The position numbers were made by a program, and so were the translations under genes. Below the pieces are notes generated by a model. It searched no databases. It saw only the letters and a list, made by a program, of their open reading frames with translations, and was not told where the DNA came from. From positions 4,807,398 through 4,871,397 of the forward strand of contig NC_053143.1 of NCBI RefSeq assembly GCF_016808335.1: a DNA stretch of 64,000 nt, written 5' to 3'. This stretch comes from Panicum virgatum (taxonomy: Eukaryota; Streptophyta; Magnoliopsida; Poales; Poaceae). The first letter of the stretch is position 1; the number at the start of each line of letters is the position of its first letter. This document shows, piece after piece, positions 21,472 through 33,107 of this stretch.

Positions 21472-24400
21472 ATGGACGCGTTCCTCCCCCCTCCGGCGCC
21501 GCCCGCCTCCGCGTTCGGCGGCGGGGGCGGGGTCCCCGCGCGCGGGCACCACCGGCGCGCCCACTCCGAGACCTTCATCCGCCTCCCCGACGCGGACCTC
21601 CTGCTGGACCCGGACGCCGACTTCGGCTTCTCCGACATCGACTTCCCCTCGCTCTCCGACGACTCCCCCGCCGCGTCCGACCCGACGCCGCAGCCCCAGC
21701 CCCAGCAGCCCGCGCCCCCCGCGCCGCCGCCGTCGGCGCCGCGGCCGCCGAGCGGGGCGCACATGCGGAGCCTCTCCCTCGACGCGGCCTTCTTCGACGG
21801 CCTCTCGCTGCAGGGAGGAGGGGCGGGGGGCGGCGTGGCGGGGCACAAGCGGAGCGGCTCCATGGACGGGGCCACCTCGCCGTTCGAGGGCGAGTCCGCG
21901 CCCCCCGGCGCGCTCCCGGACTACGCAAAGAAAGCCGTGCCCGCCGAGAAGCTCGCCGAGCTCGCGCTCCTCGACCCCAAGCGCGCCAAGAGGTGCTGAG
22001 TTTTTTTTTAAATTTTTTCTCGAGCAGTCTCCCTTAGCTTGTGCTCTACTTTACTTCCGAGTTGATTTGTGGTTTCGAGATCCGTATCCTTGTTGATGTT
22101 TCGAGGGTATCTTGTTGTTGAATTGAGGTGTAATTTTGGGATTAAGTCGCAGTTCCGCCGTGGTTTGCAGGATCCTGGCGAACCGGCAGTCGGCGGCGAG
22201 GTCCAAGGAGAGGAAGATCAAGTACACCAGTGAGCTCGAGAGGAAGGTGCAGACGCTGCAGACGGAGGCCACCACGCTCTCAGCACAGCTCACGCTTCTT
22301 CAGGTAAGGAATGATGCCTTGGGTTCTTTGACCGGTTACTTACAATAATAGTATCTTGTGGTTGGTTTGTACGAAACGTATGATTGCCTCAGCCAGCCCC
22401 TATGCCCCTAATTATTTGACTCCACCTTGTCTCGTGCTACAAGTACCACACACTAGGCATTATTTTATCCCATCTCTTGAAATTTTTAACCTTGTGGCGT
22501 GATGTAATCATCTAGAGAAAACAAACGGTTGCCCTCACCACATCCTCTTGGTATGATTGGTCACATTAATGGTTCACTATTTTGGCTTTATCAATTCCCC
22601 TCAAGGAACTTGAACTTGGGTTTTCAACAAGAATTCTCTCCTGACTGGTTCGTGGATAAATTTCTCCTATGCCACCGGAATTTTAGACATTCCTTTATTT
22701 AGGCATTTTGTAATCGATAAGGCCTCAACCAATTTAGGCATTCTGTTAAGGATATTTGAACTTTCAAGTTGGGATTTTGAACCTTTTGCTACAAATGATA
22801 TATATGTTGCCTTCTGTTTTATGACACTTCATGTATGCATGTGTCCTGCTCACCAAGTTCTTTCCAAGTTTTGAGTTGCTATTAGTGCATGTTGGTATCA
22901 CCAATTGTCGGTGTCATTTGTTTGAATTTAGTTTTAGTTACGCATTATTTTTGTATACAGATTTACATTCTTCAGGCTCAAAATATTTATGCCCTTACAT
23001 TTATCTGTCTTACCGTAGTTTAGATTAATAATTTTGAGGTCATCCTCCCACTTTATGTTCTGTATTAGCTGAAACCATGAGTGGCTATTAGCAGAAAAAG
23101 TTATCCTCCAAGTTCCCTTGGTTTGCAAATGTCTTACACATAATGCATTTGTTTATGTAAGCTAGCCACTCGACAATATTGATAATTCGATACACTATTT
23201 TTATGATAGTCTACTAAAGAAATGGTCAAAGAAGTATTTCTCCGGAGGTATATATTGTACATTGTATTACTAGTAAGTAACGATTGAGCACATAGTGGCA
23301 TCAGGTAACCCTATTTCATTATGGGTACCATTTTGCATTCATCTTGTATGCTCCTCATCGATGCAGATACCTTGTGTAGGGCTTTAGGCTGTACAATTGT
23401 TATAGCCTCATTCTCTCAGTTCAATTGCGCTTGCAAATTATGTTACGTGAAGGCTGGGGCGAATATTCGAGACTGAAAGATGATTATGTTGTGGGGAAAT
23501 TTAGACAACTTGTACTTTTTTGCTACAAGATCTGGAGCAGAATAAGCTGATTCATGCAAGTGCAGTTGGATCTTGAATTGTGGTCCTATATAGACCTAAT
23601 GACGTGCTAGTGGATGTGTGAATTAAAAGTTGCCATATTATCTGCAGCCAAGCGACAATGACCTTAGATGTTTAGCCTTTGGTTCATGGCTAACACAGCT
23701 CAAACGTTGCAATAAATTTTGATCCTTTTTATTTAACAAATTTGTCTGCAAGTATTGTTGTAGTTGATGGGACTACTGAAGGATTTATTGCACCTAAAAG
23801 TAAGGGTTATAATGGAGATGCCTCTGTACGTTGATAGTTAAGTTATGTCACAAACACGTTCTCTGTTTGAAAGCTGAATTGATTGGAGATGTGGAATCAA
23901 ATGGGTGGTGTTAGGCCGAAGCTTTGGTTTTGGTGGTTGGGGGATGGTAACCCTACATTTATCTTTCTCCATAAAATTTGGCCAGTTCTGGAAAGCAAGA
24001 AAAAGAACGAAAATAAAAGGATGTTCTGAAAAGTTAACCAGATCTTAACTTTGTTGGCCACTAAGACTATCTTTTTGTGCTATTTTGATACTTTCTGATT
24101 GGCATGATTTTGGTTTGCCACTCCATTGGTAATCATCCATGATACTGTCTGTGGCAGATCATTAGGCCTGTAGCTATGTGTTTGTTTCAGTTAGGCATAG
24201 CCTTATCCAATGTTTTTCTTTTTGTGCCCCTAGTGTATTTGGTTCAAGAACATCTCTAATATTGTTTCCTTTATCGTGCTGAATGCAGAGGGATACCTCT
24301 GGTTTAACCACCGAGAACAGGGAGCTCAAACTCCGGTTACAGGCCATGGAAGAACAAGCTAAACTTCGAGATGGTATGTCCTAGTCATCTTTGAGAAGCT

Positions 24401-24741
24401 CTTAAGGCACTGTCATATAGGCCCCGTGGGAGATTGACTTTTCCTGTTTCAAGAACATTACAAGGCAAGCTGTTGAAACCCCTATTGTGTTTGGTGCAGC
24501 TCTGAATGATGCCCTGAGAGAAGAAGTCCAGCGGCTTAAGATAGCTGCTGGGCAAGTCCCTAACATGAACGGGAACCCCTTCAATGGAGGACTACCACAG
24601 CAGCAGCAGCAGATGGCGTCCTATTTCTCACAACCGCAGCAGATGCAATATTTCGGCGGCCACCAGGGCCAGCATCACCACCACCGAACCTCTTCAAACG
24701 GTGGTGGCCAGTCCCTGAGCGACTCGATGGATTTCATGTGA
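21472..24741 (+). CDS. Group I bZIP transcription factor (RF2a/RF2b/VIP1/bZIP18-like), four exons
   Basis: Exons are 21472-21992, 22171-22303, 24289-24373 and 24500-24741. All introns are GT-AG and phases agree, giving 326 residues. Exon 1 encodes a Pro/Gly-rich N-terminus with [17 protein letters not shown] and the motifs [11 protein letters not shown] and HKRSGSMD, both Ser-centred sites resembling 14-3-3 or kinase targets in this group. The basic region spans the exon 1-2 junction ([22 protein letters not shown]). It has Lys in place of the usual Arg after the [11 protein letters not shown] core, the group I hallmark. A leucine zipper ([22 protein letters not shown], continuing in exon 3) is followed by a Gln/His-rich tail. 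Members are nuclear regulators of development, gibberellin or osmosensory responses. Intron 2 is nearly 2 kb. Start chosen from family N-termini. Confidence 0.9.
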
Positions 24742-25386
24742 GGCGACTAGACCTCAGGTTCCTGAGGCCACAACACAAACTGCAACTAAAGTACTGTAAA
24801 GGTAGCTGATGTATACCATATTCGTATGAGATGTATCATTCTTATGCTAGCTAGCTGTTCTTTGTACCATTAATCAAAAAGTCATCCATGCATGACAACC
24901 ATACATTATCACTTTGGCTTTGGGGTTTAGATTCCTTGACTGATTGACATGTTGCCCCTGTAAAGATGTTCCTATAGTAGTGAATGGAGTGGTTTTCCGG
25001 TTGGAACTCGTGTGGTTTCGGGTGGGTTGGTGGAAGACCACTGAACTACTCAGGCCATTACATTTCCTGCGTGCCTGAATGACAAAGATGGATGGACCAG
25101 CAGTTGCCGACGGGAGTGGGAGTATGCCAGACGGCATAAACAGCTTGTCAGGTGTCGATGTGAATGTCTTATGGGAACCTTTTGGCTTAATTTGGTTTTG
25201 CTCTCTTTGTCTTTTCAAGCTGCGATGCAAGATGAAAGGTCCATTTTACTGATTTACTCTCCAGTCCTTTGCTTAAAAGCTGAGCAATAGTTGTTGCAAA
25301 TCAATGTACCGATTTACTTGTCGCACCATTTACGAGTTTCGTGGTTTCAAGTTTATCAACTCCATTAGGAAGTTATGTATATGGTA
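24742..25386 (+). other. bZIP 3' UTR and downstream flank
   Basis: The 3' UTR probably ends near 24870, where the sequence turns AT-rich. No separate gene supported. Confidence 0.4.
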
Positions 25387-25660
25387 CTCCCTCCGTTTTT
25401 ACTTAGACTGTTAGACATTGTATTAGGTTTGTCGTAAGTCAAATTTAAGTAACTTTGACCAAGTGTAGAAAAATATAGCAATAACTATATTATCCAACAT
25501 ATGCACTATCAATATATTCTTCATGGTGGATTCAATAAAACAAATTTGCTATCATAAAGGTATCGTAAATATTATTATTTCTTTTTATAAGTTTGGTCAA
25601 AGTTTGCTAAATTTGACTTGGGACAAAACTAATACGACATGTAATTAAAAACAGAGGGAG
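25387..25660. mobile_element. Stowaway MITE (Tc1/mariner type)
   Basis: A 274-bp element with inverted ends CTCCCTCCGTTTTTA and its complement (AAACAGAGGGAG), flanked by TA on both sides (25385-25386 and 25661-25662). This is the canonical grass Stowaway terminus. Non-coding. Confidence 0.93.
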
Positions 25661-25770
25661 TATACTGTATACATGTTAATTACTTCTTGATGTGTCCTAT
25701 GGAGAGCTTTCTCCCTTCATTTTCAGTTGGAAGCTGAATTTGTACATTGGGGGGGCAAACCAGAGGTTTT

Positions 25771-25943
25771 TTTTTGAAACAATACGGCAAGCTTTATTCA
25801 TTCAAGATAGTTACATTGTTCATCAACGAGTCTAAAATAAAACTAGGGGGCTCATCAACCCAAATATAATTTTGTTTACATTTCTGAGCTCTTCTAGCTA
25901 AATTGTGAGCCACCTGATTTGCCTCCCTGCTACAGTGTTCAAT
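25771..25943 (-). mobile_element. 5'-truncated LINE fragment (RNase H C-terminus)
   Basis: The minus-strand frame carries SREANQVAHNLARRAQ, the conserved C-terminal RNase H stretch of plant LINEs, and ends in a stop near 25793. A T-run on the plus strand marks the poly(A). A 9-bp direct repeat AGAGGTTTT flanks it (25762-25770 and 25944-25952), as expected of target-primed insertion. Confidence 0.85.
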
Positions 25944-25952
25944 AGAGGTTTT

Positions 25953-26099
25953 CGTTAGTCACTGATCTACCTAGGAGTAATTTTTAGCCAACATGCTATG
26001 CGGAAAAACACAAGAAGGCGAACTTAACAAGCCCATGGACTATTAGAATCGTGAGCCCAATTAATTAAGCCCAGACGCAACAGAGCTAACAGTCAACAA
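25953..26099. other. Short spacer
   Basis: Nothing recognised. Confidence 0.3.
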
Positions 26100-26434
26100 G
26101 CCCAACCCACCAGATGCGAAAAATCCAGCCCAACTACTTGAGCCATGGACTGGCGCCCCGTGAAGTCGACACGTGTCCTCCTCGGCCCATCCACTCGTCG
26201 CCCGCTCCTCCTCCGCCGCCCTCCCCGTCCGTCTCCGCGGCGGCGCCGGAGACCGGGACCCAGCGCGGACCGCGGCGTCCCACCACCGATCTGACGATCC
26301 TCTTCCGTCCTCCACCGAGAACCCGGTCCGACGCAGCGCCGAGTCAGCCGGTGACGACAGCCGCTGCTAGCTGCTCCGTCCCCGTGGCCCGTGCCTCCCC
26401 CAGTTGGCCTGGCCCGCTCCGACCTCGGATGCAG
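26100..26434 (+). other. GC-rich putative first exon, gene not identified
   Basis: A GC-rich, Pro/Ser/Arg-coding stretch ending at GCAG followed by GTAGGTAG, a good donor site. It has the composition of a grass 5' UTR or first exon. It could be a leader exon of the GRAS gene 3.9 kb downstream, but no sequence evidence links them. No domain recognised. Confidence 0.35.
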
Positions 26435-26678
26435 CAGGTAGGTAGCCCCCCGACCCACGCTTTCCGCATGGAGATTCTCCGCGCCCTCTCGTTCCACGCT
26501 GGTTTCGTTGTCGCGGTGCGGCGCGCGGCGCGCTTCGCGTGGCGCACACGGTTGGTGGTCGGCACACGGGGAAGGGAAGACCGCCGCGGCGATCGCCGTG
26601 CGGTTGCAGGTGCGGATTAGGCCAAACCGCACGCGCAATCATGGAATTGCCATTGCACTTGCACTTGCTCATACGTAT

Positions 26679-26699
26679 GGGGGGGGGGGGGGGGGGGGG
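26679..26699. repeat. Poly-G run of about 21
   Basis: An uninterrupted G tract of about 21 bases after ATACGTAT. Its length is likely to be polymorphic or assembly-sensitive. Confidence 0.9.
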
Positions 26700-26850
26700 A
26701 GGGAGACCACGGCATCCTGTCTCGTCCGCTCCCCAACCACGTGCATTGTGGCGGATTTTTTTTTAATTAGGATGTTACCCTACCTAGAATGATTTCTTGA
26801 TTTGTTTTTTGGGGGGATGGATGCAAGGGTTTCCATTGGCGACCCATTTT

Positions 26851-26904
26851 CATTTTTTAAGCTGCATCGAGAACATTCATTTTTTAAGCTGCATCGAGAA
26901 CATG
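26851..26904. repeat. 27-bp tandem duplication
   Basis: Two near-identical copies beginning CATTTTTTAAGCTGCATCG at 26851 and 26878, directly adjacent. Confidence 0.9.
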
Positions 26905-29900
26905 CCACACTGTCGTAGTTGTGGGCATTATCTGTAGCTAGCTAGTTGGTGATCGAAGAGGGTTGGGAAACCAAGCAGGGATGTAGATTCAAGGATGAGA
27001 CAAATTTCATTCCAATTTTCAGGAAAATAAAGCTAAGTTTTCTCCTAGAACATGGTCTACTACATGATGTCTCCTCTCTAATCTCTTATAATGACATAAT
27101 CCTATTTCTAGTCTTGAGTCACGAGTCATGGCCACGTCAAGCAGAGACAATCAGATGTTTGGATTTGACTTTAGAGACTGACTTGGACATTAGCTTGCTA
27201 AGCATGTTAGCAGGAATCTACCCTGCAGCTACTCCCTACTCCTTTTGTTTTCAGTTGTTAGGCAGCTAGATTATGCAAGTGATTGTGACAATAATGTTCC
27301 TTTTTGTTTACCTCCCATTTTCAAACTTCACTTTGTTTCTGCTTCTTCATAGCCGTTGAAAAATTTCCCGTCATCTTGCTAGGATCATCATTCAATAATG
27401 AACTGGTCTGCTGAAAGAGAAATCAACCTGACCATGCATTGCCGCACTGGATTGTGACATGCTGCTTGCACACTCAAACCTGATATTTCTCTGTGCTCAA
27501 TGCGCTAGGATGAAAAATGAAGTATTCACCAGAGTGGGCCCTTGCTTATACTTAAATGTAGACAATCACAATTGTACAAATTGCTATTTACCTAGACGAG
27601 AAATATGGTGTCCTCTACTGCTGCTTTGTAATCCGTTTTACTTCTTGGACCTGATGCTGCCATGCTGGAATCTTTACCAGGCTGGCAGGCTCTCGCCGAA
27701 GTTTTAAATTGGGACTGTTTTACCCACCATTAGCTCATTTACACTGCACCTTCTCACTCGTGGGGGCATGTGTAATTTTTTGTCCCGCCCCCATAGAAAA
27801 TTTGTGCCGGCAGAACAAGTGAAGGCTGATGTAGGTTGTTAGTGACTTGATGAACTAACCAATGAACAGCAATACGAAAAACAGCATAGCCTTTAACATG
27901 TGCCAATCTGGAAGTGCCTTTTATTTTGCATAGAGGAAGACTGACTTCTTGACCAAGAACTATGTTTTTTTTTATTTTCGATGGAGGCACCGCCAAGGTA
28001 GATTACTTTATTTTAACCTAGTAGCCTAATTGCTGGCATTGTGACCTTCTGCTTGCTCCTGTTTCATATAAACCAAAGGGTACTGTGCAGTGTGCAGTGT
28101 GAGTGTTCATCTGTATTCGACTTGCCACTTGTTGATACATTTTTCAATAGTTCATTATTGTGTAACTTAATCTGTATTAAGAATGATGATACTTTAAGGT
28201 GCATTAGAAAAGCCTTGCTGGTGATAAGGAGACCAGACTGAGTTGATGATGCCGAACACAAGACAACAGGCTGTTATGGTGCTGTTGTCTTCTGCTATTG
28301 CTACAGAATGCTTCTCACAACAACTGAAGGCATTTTATTGGGGGCGATTCCTACTCCCACTTAGTTAATCTAATTGCAGTAGCAGTACTGAAAATGCTGA
28401 CAAGTTCAGTTTATATGCACAAACTCTCATCTCACCTGTTGTAACATTCATTCATTCTTGACATGTGATGATCATCAGATACTCCGCTTATGACTAGTAG
28501 TCTAGGACTCCTAGGGGCAAAAATGAATATGATATATACATTTTTTTTTTGCAGTAAGCGGGCTCCATCAATATCTCCCAAATCATCATGCTGATTTGAC
28601 TATTATCTACTTAATTGCTTTCGTCTTTTTCCAGTTTCATCACTTGCTAGCTATAATTCAGATGATATTGAGACGTTCCACCTGCCGGCTCAGTTCATCT
28701 AATGTCATTGACAGGAAACATGTTCAATGAGCATGGTCAGTTATTAATCTCCCAAATCTATAGTTGACTAAACCGTAGTCATTTCTACCAATTTCATGGA
28801 ATTAATTATAATTCACTATGGCAAAACCTTGGTCCCTACGAAATTAAATGCTCTAGAAATACATACATTTGGGATCAGATTAATTTCTTCTTTATGGCAA
28901 AACCTGTAGTACGGTTTTATATGTCTGGCCTTGAAGGTAGTTGTGTGATCATGTCCTGTGATTATCCTAAAGCATCATACCAATTCAGAATTTATTATTT
29001 TTCTTCTTTTTCGAAAAAAAAACTTCTCCTTTTCACTGCCTAGGATTGTTCATATATATTCTGAAATCCTTTTTTTCTTGTTGAACATGAGAAGGAGAGT
29101 ACAAATGAATTCAGAATGCAGAGTTAATCTTTTATGATGTGCAGGTGGCACGAGATTAACTTGTTATTTTGTACCAGACACAATTTGGAGCAATGCAGGA
29201 CCAATTCTTTACTTCCTTTTGAGAGGAAAAAACAAGAATCATTAATGCCAATCAGCCTAAAGCTGTGCATCATTGTACTCCATCCACAAGCTGCTGCCAT
29301 TGCCGATCTTTGGAACTGATCATGTTCCTTGCCATGTTAAGTCCAGGACAAAACTTCATAAGTTCAGAATAATAGCAAGAGGCAGCTTGGAGCCAAGAAG
29401 CCTATTTGGCCCGCACTTATTTTTTGGGTGTAAGTTCCCCTTCACAACAACTCTGCTGCTTGGACAATCATCATTGTTCTTGTTCAGTTCCGTTGTAGCG
29501 GCGACATCTGATAACTATTTATATTCTGTGAGAAAATGACTACATTGACTACGTTCAGAATATGCCAACAATTAACTAGTGAAGCCTCATCCTACAATAG
29601 CAGCGCTATATGATGTCTTGATAGGTATAAAATAAATATGCGTCTATTGAAACAAGTTGGTGTCATGAACTCATTGGACACTGGTAATAATTGAACGCCA
29701 CTATGGGATATGATAACTGTGTTTCGGCTGACTTTTTTTATTATCAGAACCATCTTATATAAAATGCAAGTTTATACCCTTTTTATGGATTAGTTTAAAT
29801 GAACTGTATATACACTGTCGAACTCATAGTGTAGCTATTTCTTGTGCACAAAGTTGAGATTTAAACAAAAACTCTGCATCTATGTTTGCATTTTGGCTTT

Positions 29901-30300
29901 CTCCTTTTTAATTGTAATTTCTACATGACTCATGATAAGATCAACAGAAAGTAGTAACTTGACACACAAATTTCTTATTCATATAGTAGTCGAGTCCAGC
30001 AAAAGACTATATGGCTAGATGCTGACACGTGGCAAGAAGCATTACAGGAATATGCCCTCAACGTGCTCTGAGTTCCATCTACGTCTCTGTGACAGCCCAA
30101 CAAAGTGACACGGCACAGTGTCTCTTATTTTAGTATGTATACTCTGAAGTTGGTTGAGAGCCCCCACAAAGAGACAAAAACCTTTGGTCAGATCCATGTT
30201 GCACCAGAGCTCCAAGTTTAAGACAGTTTAGCTTGCATTAGCATGAAGGTCCACATCATATTCTCTCTTTTCTCCAATGTTGTATCCACCCTTTGTCTCC
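26905..30300. other. Long AT-rich non-coding stretch
   Basis: No ORF with a recognisable domain. It may be a long 5' intron of the GRAS gene or an intergenic region. I recognise no complete transposon in it. Confidence 0.4.
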
Positions 30301-30308
30301 TCATTCTG

Positions 30309-30316
30309 TATATAAG
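30309..30316 (+). promoter_or_regulatory. Candidate TATA box of the GRAS gene
   Basis: TATATAAG lies 34-41 bp before the annotated ATG (30350). If used, the transcript would begin close to the ATGs at 30331 and 30350, making a very short leader. Confidence 0.4.
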
Positions 30317-30330
30317 TGATACTAGAGCAT

Positions 30331-30363
30331 ATGGATCAAAGCAACTCTTATGGTAGACAGTAG
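30331..30363 (+). promoter_or_regulatory. Short uORF overlapping the GRAS start codon
   Basis: An ATG at 30331 opens a 10-codon frame ending in TAG at 30361-30363, overlapping the main ATG at 30350 in another frame. If transcription starts upstream, it would compete with the main start and favour the in-frame Met at 30368. If the TATA at 30309 sets the start, the uORF ATG may not be transcribed. Confidence 0.45.
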
Positions 30364-31798
30364 GCAAATGGAAACCATGTCATATCCTTGTTCTCCCCTT
30401 CTCTCCTTTCCTATACACGAAGAGAGTAGTTATTCTCTATGGTCTCCTCAGCTAGCCCACCATGAGAATTCCTCTATCGATTCTAGCAATACACATGGCC
30501 ATGAGAATTCCTCAGCTTTCCCTTATTTTCGAGAAGACTGCGAGTTCTTTGACACCACTGCCATAGATTCTAGCGATACACATGGCCAAAATGCTTTTCA
30601 TGTTGATGTGTTCACCCATTGTCCTGAGAGGCTTCTGCAGCAAGAGAGTGGTAACTTGGTGACTATCCAAGAGGAGCTCATGGAGGAGAACAGTCTAAGT
30701 GATCTCCTTCTCACCGGAGCAGAGGCGGTCGAGGATGGGGATTCAAGCCTTGCCTCGGTAGTGTTCTCAAAACTTGACGAGATTCTGCCTTTCACCTTTG
30801 AGAATGCAGCAGCCAGCTCTTTTGATCGGCTGGCCTACCATTTTTTCCAAGGTCTGCAGTCCCGGATGTCTGGTGCATCCTTTCCATGCTACCTGCCAGA
30901 ACCAGAGCAGTCTGGTACCATGTCTGTGCACCAGATGATACAAGAGCTGTCGCCATTTGTTAAATTCACGCACTTCACCGCCAATCAGGCCATTCTAGAT
31001 GCCACCTCAGGTGACATGGATGTTCATATCATTGACTTCAACCTCAGTGAGGGCATCCAGTGGTCATCACTCATGTCAGACCTCGCTCGCCAAGGTGGCA
31101 AGTCGTTCCACCTTACAGCAATCTTAGTGGATCCTGCTGATGACAGTAACAACACTCACCACACAGCTACACGGTGTCTTGCAGAGTTCGCTGAATCCTT
31201 AAACCTCCCCTTCCACTACAGCTCTCTTTGTATGCACAACAAGGAGGACCTGGAGGACTTTTCCAGGAACTGTGAAGGCTCAATAGTTGTCTCATGTGAC
31301 ACAACGAATTTGTGTTACAAATCGTGTAGCAAGTTACAGATGCTACTACTTAGCTGTGTCAAGAATTTACAGCCTAAGTTAGTGGTCATCATAGAAGAAG
31401 AGCTGGTCAGAATTGGAAAAGAGGTTTCTACAACTCACTCTTCGTTTGTGGAGTTCTTCTTTGAGGCATTGCACCATTTCACCATGGTGTTTGAGTCCCT
31501 GGCGAGTTGTTTTAGCACTAGTAACAATAGCGTCTGCCTGACGCTTGTGGAGAGGGGTATGGTGGGGCCAAAGATACAGGACTTCGTGGGGCAGTACAGG
31601 TCTGTGGCACTTGGGGTTCCTCCTCAGGATTTGGAAGGGTTTATGTCCAGTGACCTTAGTGCCTGTAATATTGCTCAGGCCAGGATGCTGGTTGGGTTGT
31701 TCAATAGGAGCTTTGGGGTCACGCATGAGAAGGGCAGGCTTCAGTTGTGCTGGAAGTCAAGGCCTTTAATCTCTGTGTCTGTTTGGACTCCTGTGTGA
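30350..31798 (+). CDS. GRAS-family transcriptional regulator (NSP2-like), intronless
   Basis: 482 residues in one exon. The N-terminal ~115 residues are variable, with two near-copies of SSDTHG/SSNTHGH. The GRAS domain follows: LHRI-like region (GAEAVEDGDSSLASVVFSKLDEILPF, FDRLAYHFFQGLQSRM), the VHIID motif (VHIIDFNLSEGIQWSSLM), the LHRII-like region, a PFYRE-equivalent region and the C-terminal SAW region ending LQLCWKSRPLISVSVW. The C-terminus, with SDLSACNIAQARMLVGLFN, looks most like the NSP2 branch, whose members act in symbiosis and strigolactone-related transcription, but this placement is from memory. GRAS proteins are nuclear cofactors. The last 57 codons plus downstream flank are duplicated at 52114. 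Confidence 0.85.
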   Translation: MVDSRQMETMSYPCSPLLSFPIHEESSYSLWSPQLAHHENSSIDSSNTHGHENSSAFPYFREDCEFFDTTAIDSSDTHGQNAFHVDVFTHCPERLLQQESGNLVTIQEELMEENSLSDLLLTGAEAVEDGDSSLASVVFSKLDEILPFTFENAAASSFDRLAYHFFQGLQSRMSGASFPCYLPEPEQSGTMSVHQMIQELSPFVKFTHFTANQAILDATSGDMDVHIIDFNLSEGIQWSSLMSDLARQGGKSFHLTAILVDPADDSNNTHHTATRCLAEFAESLNLPFHYSSLCMHNKEDLEDFSRNCEGSIVVSCDTTNLCYKSCSKLQMLLLSCVKNLQPKLVVIIEEELVRIGKEVSTTHSSFVEFFFEALHHFTMVFESLASCFSTSNNSVCLTLVERGMVGPKIQDFVGQYRSVALGVPPQDLEGFMSSDLSACNIAQARMLVGLFNRSFGVTHEKGRLQLCWKSRPLISVSVWTPV

Positions 31799-32766
31799 AA
31801 GGAAATGAGGATGTGATGGTTTTAAGGGCTAAATTTTCTTGTAAGAGTTTGCACTGGGGATTTTTTGTTGGAAGATATCTTGTAGAATGCAATTAAAATG
31901 CTAGTATTCTGCTGGAAGTTTAGGGCTCTCTAGACCCTGATCTGTGATTGCATAATCTTTTTAGGTTCTTGCAGTGCAACTTTTACACATGACAAGTGGC
32001 AGTATATTTTATCCTTCTCTAAGAGGGCGTTTCTTCTGAATTTTCTCAGGTAGGTGCCACTCCTGCATTTCAGTTTCAGGTTCTTATGGTATCAGGCTAC
32101 TGTTGATGTTGATGTGCTCTTACCTTTTGCTTTCCAGTGTTTCAAATCACAGGCCATACCGCCACTTAGCGACGTCCTTCTCCACTCCAAAAGCTGTAGT
32201 AGGCAGCTATGGGGCGGAAGGAAATCCAACAGTGGTGCCGCCTCGCCAGCTGCGCCTTCGCGCGCGCCTGCTCCGCCGCAAGGCGCTGCCCCGGCCCTCG
32301 GGTCACCTCTCTGCATGCGCAGGGCTCGACGACTCCTCCCTCACCGCCGTGCGGCTGGCCATGCAAAACTTTCAGAGTTTCGACATTATGATGAGTTGAT
32401 GACTGTCCATGTTAAAACTTGTATCTGTAACTGGCATCTTCAGGCTTCAGAACAGAGAAAGAAGATGATCATCAGTAACTGGAAAGTGCCGATGGTTGTT
32501 AACACTTGTCCTGCAATGTTATGTGTAAACTTTCAGAGTCTCGACGCTATTGATGACTGTCCATGCTGAATAATATCTGTGCTGGCATTTACGGGCCAAA
32601 CTTTGTAGGAGCATCTACAGCTGAATTCGAAGTGTACCCAAACTTTGTAGGAGCATCTGCAGCTGAATTCAAAGTGTACCCCCTTTGGGGGCCAGTTTCC
32701 TTCCAAAGATCAGAGGTGAAAGTATGATCTTTCAGTAGCTTCAGAAGATCACCTGCGCCATTCTTT
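31628..32766 (+). repeat. Segmental duplication, source copy (GRAS 3' end and flank)
   Basis: 1139 bp almost identical to 52114-53252, with roughly ten differences by eye (~99%). It covers the final 57 codons and stop of the GRAS gene, its 3' UTR and ~900 bp beyond. The part beyond includes a GC-rich block (32200-32350) that looks like exon sequence, preceded by an acceptor-like TTTGCTTTCCAG at about 32128-32139. Confidence 0.93.
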
Positions 32767-33107
32767 GTCTGTTTTAGAGATCAATTGTACTCTTTTTTCT
32801 TAAACTTTGTAATAAGTGGCTGTGTACGTTTATGGATGTAGAGGCCGGATTGGTAATCCTTTTTCTAAAAAAAATAGTGTGGGAAACCTGATGCCAGGTA
32901 CATATATGTTGTAAGCATTGATTATTATACATATCATGATCCATTTCGTGGTTGTCGTTTTATAAACCTTTAATCATGTAAAATGTTTGCTATCTATAAG
33001 TGTTCCCTCTAGTGGCTCATTATTGTACCAACCTAGTGAAATCTTGCTACAAATACACTCAAATCGTTACTCATAACAAAAAACATCACATTATGAGCCA
33101 TACTTTT
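32767..33107. other. AT-rich spacer
   Basis: Nothing recognised. Confidence 0.3.

Noticed and set aside
21044..21928. Minus-strand ORFs opposite bZIP exon 1
   Set aside because: Antisense shadows of GC-rich coding sequence.
24874..25230. Minus-strand 118-codon ORF after the bZIP gene
   Set aside because: No domain, AT-rich flank, and no promoter or splice evidence.
26114..26620. 168-codon GC-rich ORF as a protein-coding gene
   Set aside because: It reads straight through a good splice donor at 26435 and has low-complexity Pro/Ser/Arg content; several overlapping frames are equally open, as expected in GC-rich DNA.
32054..32569. 171-codon ORF downstream of the GRAS gene, duplicated at 52540-53058
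   Set aside because: It is open in both copies only because they are nearly identical. The GC-rich middle could be an exon, but no family was recognised.
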